Source: SKLM01 sp050049955
Lineage (GTDB): Bacteria > Chloroflexota > Anaerolineae > B4-G1
Reading direction: 5' to 3'
DNA length: 8,818 bases
NCBI GenBank assembly: GCA_050049955.1
Contig: JASFVG010000189.1
Coordinates: 1 to 8,818 of the forward strand
Shown here: positions 8,157 through 8,818 of the stretch, in pieces
How the letters are laid out: each line of letters opens with the position of its first letter
Position numbering within the stretch: the first letter of the stretch is position 1
The notes under the pieces: generated by a model
What the model was told of the DNA's origin: nothing
Databases searched by the model: none
Seen by the model: the letters and a program-made list of their open reading frames with translations, nothing else
Translations under genes and position numbers: made by a program

Positions 8157-8711
8157 ATGAGAACTCAACGTGCCTTCAACTACCGCCCGATCCTTCTGGG
8201 ATGCCTGGGCGCCTCGATCATGGGTGTGCTGTCCTGCTGCGCTCTGGTCGCGGTGGCATTGAGCCCGGCTTTGGATGGTTCTCTTCCGCCAAGGCCGGCC
8301 CCGGACCCCAATCAAGAGGACATCACGATCATCGTGAGAGAAGCCTATCTGAACCGGGTGATGAGCGAGTCGCTGCCAGGCCCGATGAAGGACGCAGCGA
8401 CCCTCGACGTTCAACCCGGCGGTCTCCTGGTGGTCACCACCAGCGTCGACCTGGTACTCCAAGAGCTGGAGGTGACCGTCACACTGCGCATGGACGTCGA
8501 AGACGGTGAGCTCCAGTTGGCGCTGGAGAGCGTCGAGGCGGGAGGGGAAGACATACTCGACCTTCTCGGGGTGGATCGGGAGGCGCTGGGTGAGGCGATG
8601 AGCGAGGCAATCCAGGGCCAGGTGGAGGCAGGCCTGGGCGAGGGCGCCCAGATCCTGGGCATCACGATGGACGAAGAGCACATCATCATCACGGCGAGGT
8701 GGACAGTCTGA
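8157..8711 (+). CDS. Small membrane-anchored protein, DUF2993/LmeA-like (putative lipid-binding)
   Basis: 184 aa. The ATG at 8157 follows AGAGGG at 8145-8150 with a 6-base spacer. A short basic N-terminus leads into a hydrophobic segment at about 12-36, a membrane anchor or uncleaved signal. VLSC27 within it is only a weak lipobox match. A Pro-rich stretch (about 41-52) precedes the extracytoplasmic part: DITIIVREAYLNRVM, then LDVQPGGLLVVTTSVDL, a run of alternating beta strands, a helical acidic segment (about 130-160) and a final strand IIITARWTV. The ITI.EAYLNR start followed by LDVQPG and strands resembles DUF2993/LmeA-type envelope proteins with a proposed lipid-binding fold. I place it there by pattern only, so it should be treated as a hypothetical with a plausible fold. 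It follows the protease by 209 bp on the same strand and may be a separate transcription unit. Confidence 0.85.
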   Translation: MRTQRAFNYRPILLGCLGASIMGVLSCCALVAVALSPALDGSLPPRPAPDPNQEDITIIVREAYLNRVMSESLPGPMKDAATLDVQPGGLLVVTTSVDLVLQELEVTVTLRMDVEDGELQLALESVEAGGEDILDLLGVDREALGEAMSEAIQGQVEAGLGEGAQILGITMDEEHIIITARWTV

Positions 8712-8734
8712 AATGCAGGACACATACACCGGTG

Positions 8735-8754
8735 GTTGGCTTGCTGGCCAACCG
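8735..8754 (+). terminator. Stem-loop after the DUF2993-like gene; possible terminator or processing site
   Basis: GGTTGGC (8735-8741) and GCCAACC (8748-8754) form a perfect 7-bp stem around a 6-base loop, extendable by two G-T wobbles. It starts 23 bases after the stop codon at 8711 and ends before the next ribosome binding site. No T-run follows, so it is not a classical Rho-independent terminator. It could end or punctuate the transcript. Confidence 0.35.
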
Positions 8755-8784
8755 TGGTGCGGCAACCCGTTGAGGGGTGAAGAA

Positions 8785-8818
8785 ATGAGCGTGAACGCCA
8801 GAAGGAAGGTTGCTCCGT
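8785..8818 (+). CDS. Probable start of a further gene, cut by the right edge
   Basis: ATG at 8785 is preceded by GAGGGG at 8772-8777 with a 7-base spacer, as good a ribosome binding site as those of the genes upstream. Only 11 codons (MSVNARRKVAP) remain before the window ends. The basic N-terminus would fit a membrane or exported protein but is far too short to identify. The call rests on the ribosome binding site and the co-directional context. Confidence 0.45.
   Translation, partial: MSVNARRKVAP

Noticed and set aside
7948..8160. 70-codon open frame in the same frame as the protease, starting GTG right after its TGA and ending at an ATGA overlap with the next gene
   Set aside because: At this GC content a 70-codon open stretch is expected fairly often by chance (roughly one in eight by my estimate). 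The peptide has no recognisable motif, there is no separate ribosome binding site, and FHA2 ends at a normal domain boundary, so neither read-through nor a real small gene is supported.
7872..8765. 297-codon open frame on the minus strand
   Set aside because: It lies opposite the FHA2 end and the whole DUF2993-like gene. The product is His/Arg/Gln-rich with no domain, typical of a GC-rich antisense shadow.

Overview
The window is GC-rich (roughly 60% or more by eye). All six coding regions I can support lie on the + strand. Large transmembrane Ser/Thr kinases with Pro/Ser/Thr-rich linkers, sugar-binding-like ectodomains, FHA domains and recognisable Shine-Dalgarno sites suggest an environmental Chloroflexota (Anaerolineae-like) bacterium. 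That assignment rests on architecture and style only; no rRNA or marker gene is present.

Layout. 2-739: 3' part of a DUF362-type protein ending in two 4Fe-4S motifs, cut by the left edge. 740-944: gap of 205 bp with no convincing gene or promoter. 945-3137: Ser/Thr kinase 1, with a cytosolic kinase, one membrane segment, and a jelly-roll-like plus a small beta-rich extracellular domain. 3156-4952: Ser/Thr kinase 2, 18 bp downstream, with a PknB-like kinase, one membrane segment and a LamG/DUF1080-like extracellular domain. 4953-5145: gap of 193 bp with no credible gene. 5146-7947: a two-pass membrane protein with an extracellular subtilisin-type (S8) protease carrying a full catalytic set, and a cytosolic tail of two FHA domains. 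7948-8156: gap of 209 bp holding only an unconvincing open frame. 8157-8711: a small membrane-anchored protein resembling DUF2993/LmeA-type lipid-binding proteins. 8712-8784: a stem-loop and a ribosome binding site. 8785-8818: probable first codons of another gene.

How the genes may work together. The two kinases face the outside with different sensor domains and could phosphorylate threonines in the cytosol. The protease has its catalytic domain outside and two phosphothreonine-reading FHA domains inside. The order kinase-kinase-protease/FHA therefore suggests an envelope signalling unit in which phosphorylation recruits or controls a surface protease, or in which proteolysis outside is coupled to phospho-dependent complexes inside. 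The domain assignments are visible in the sequence. The functional link is inference from gene order and topology.
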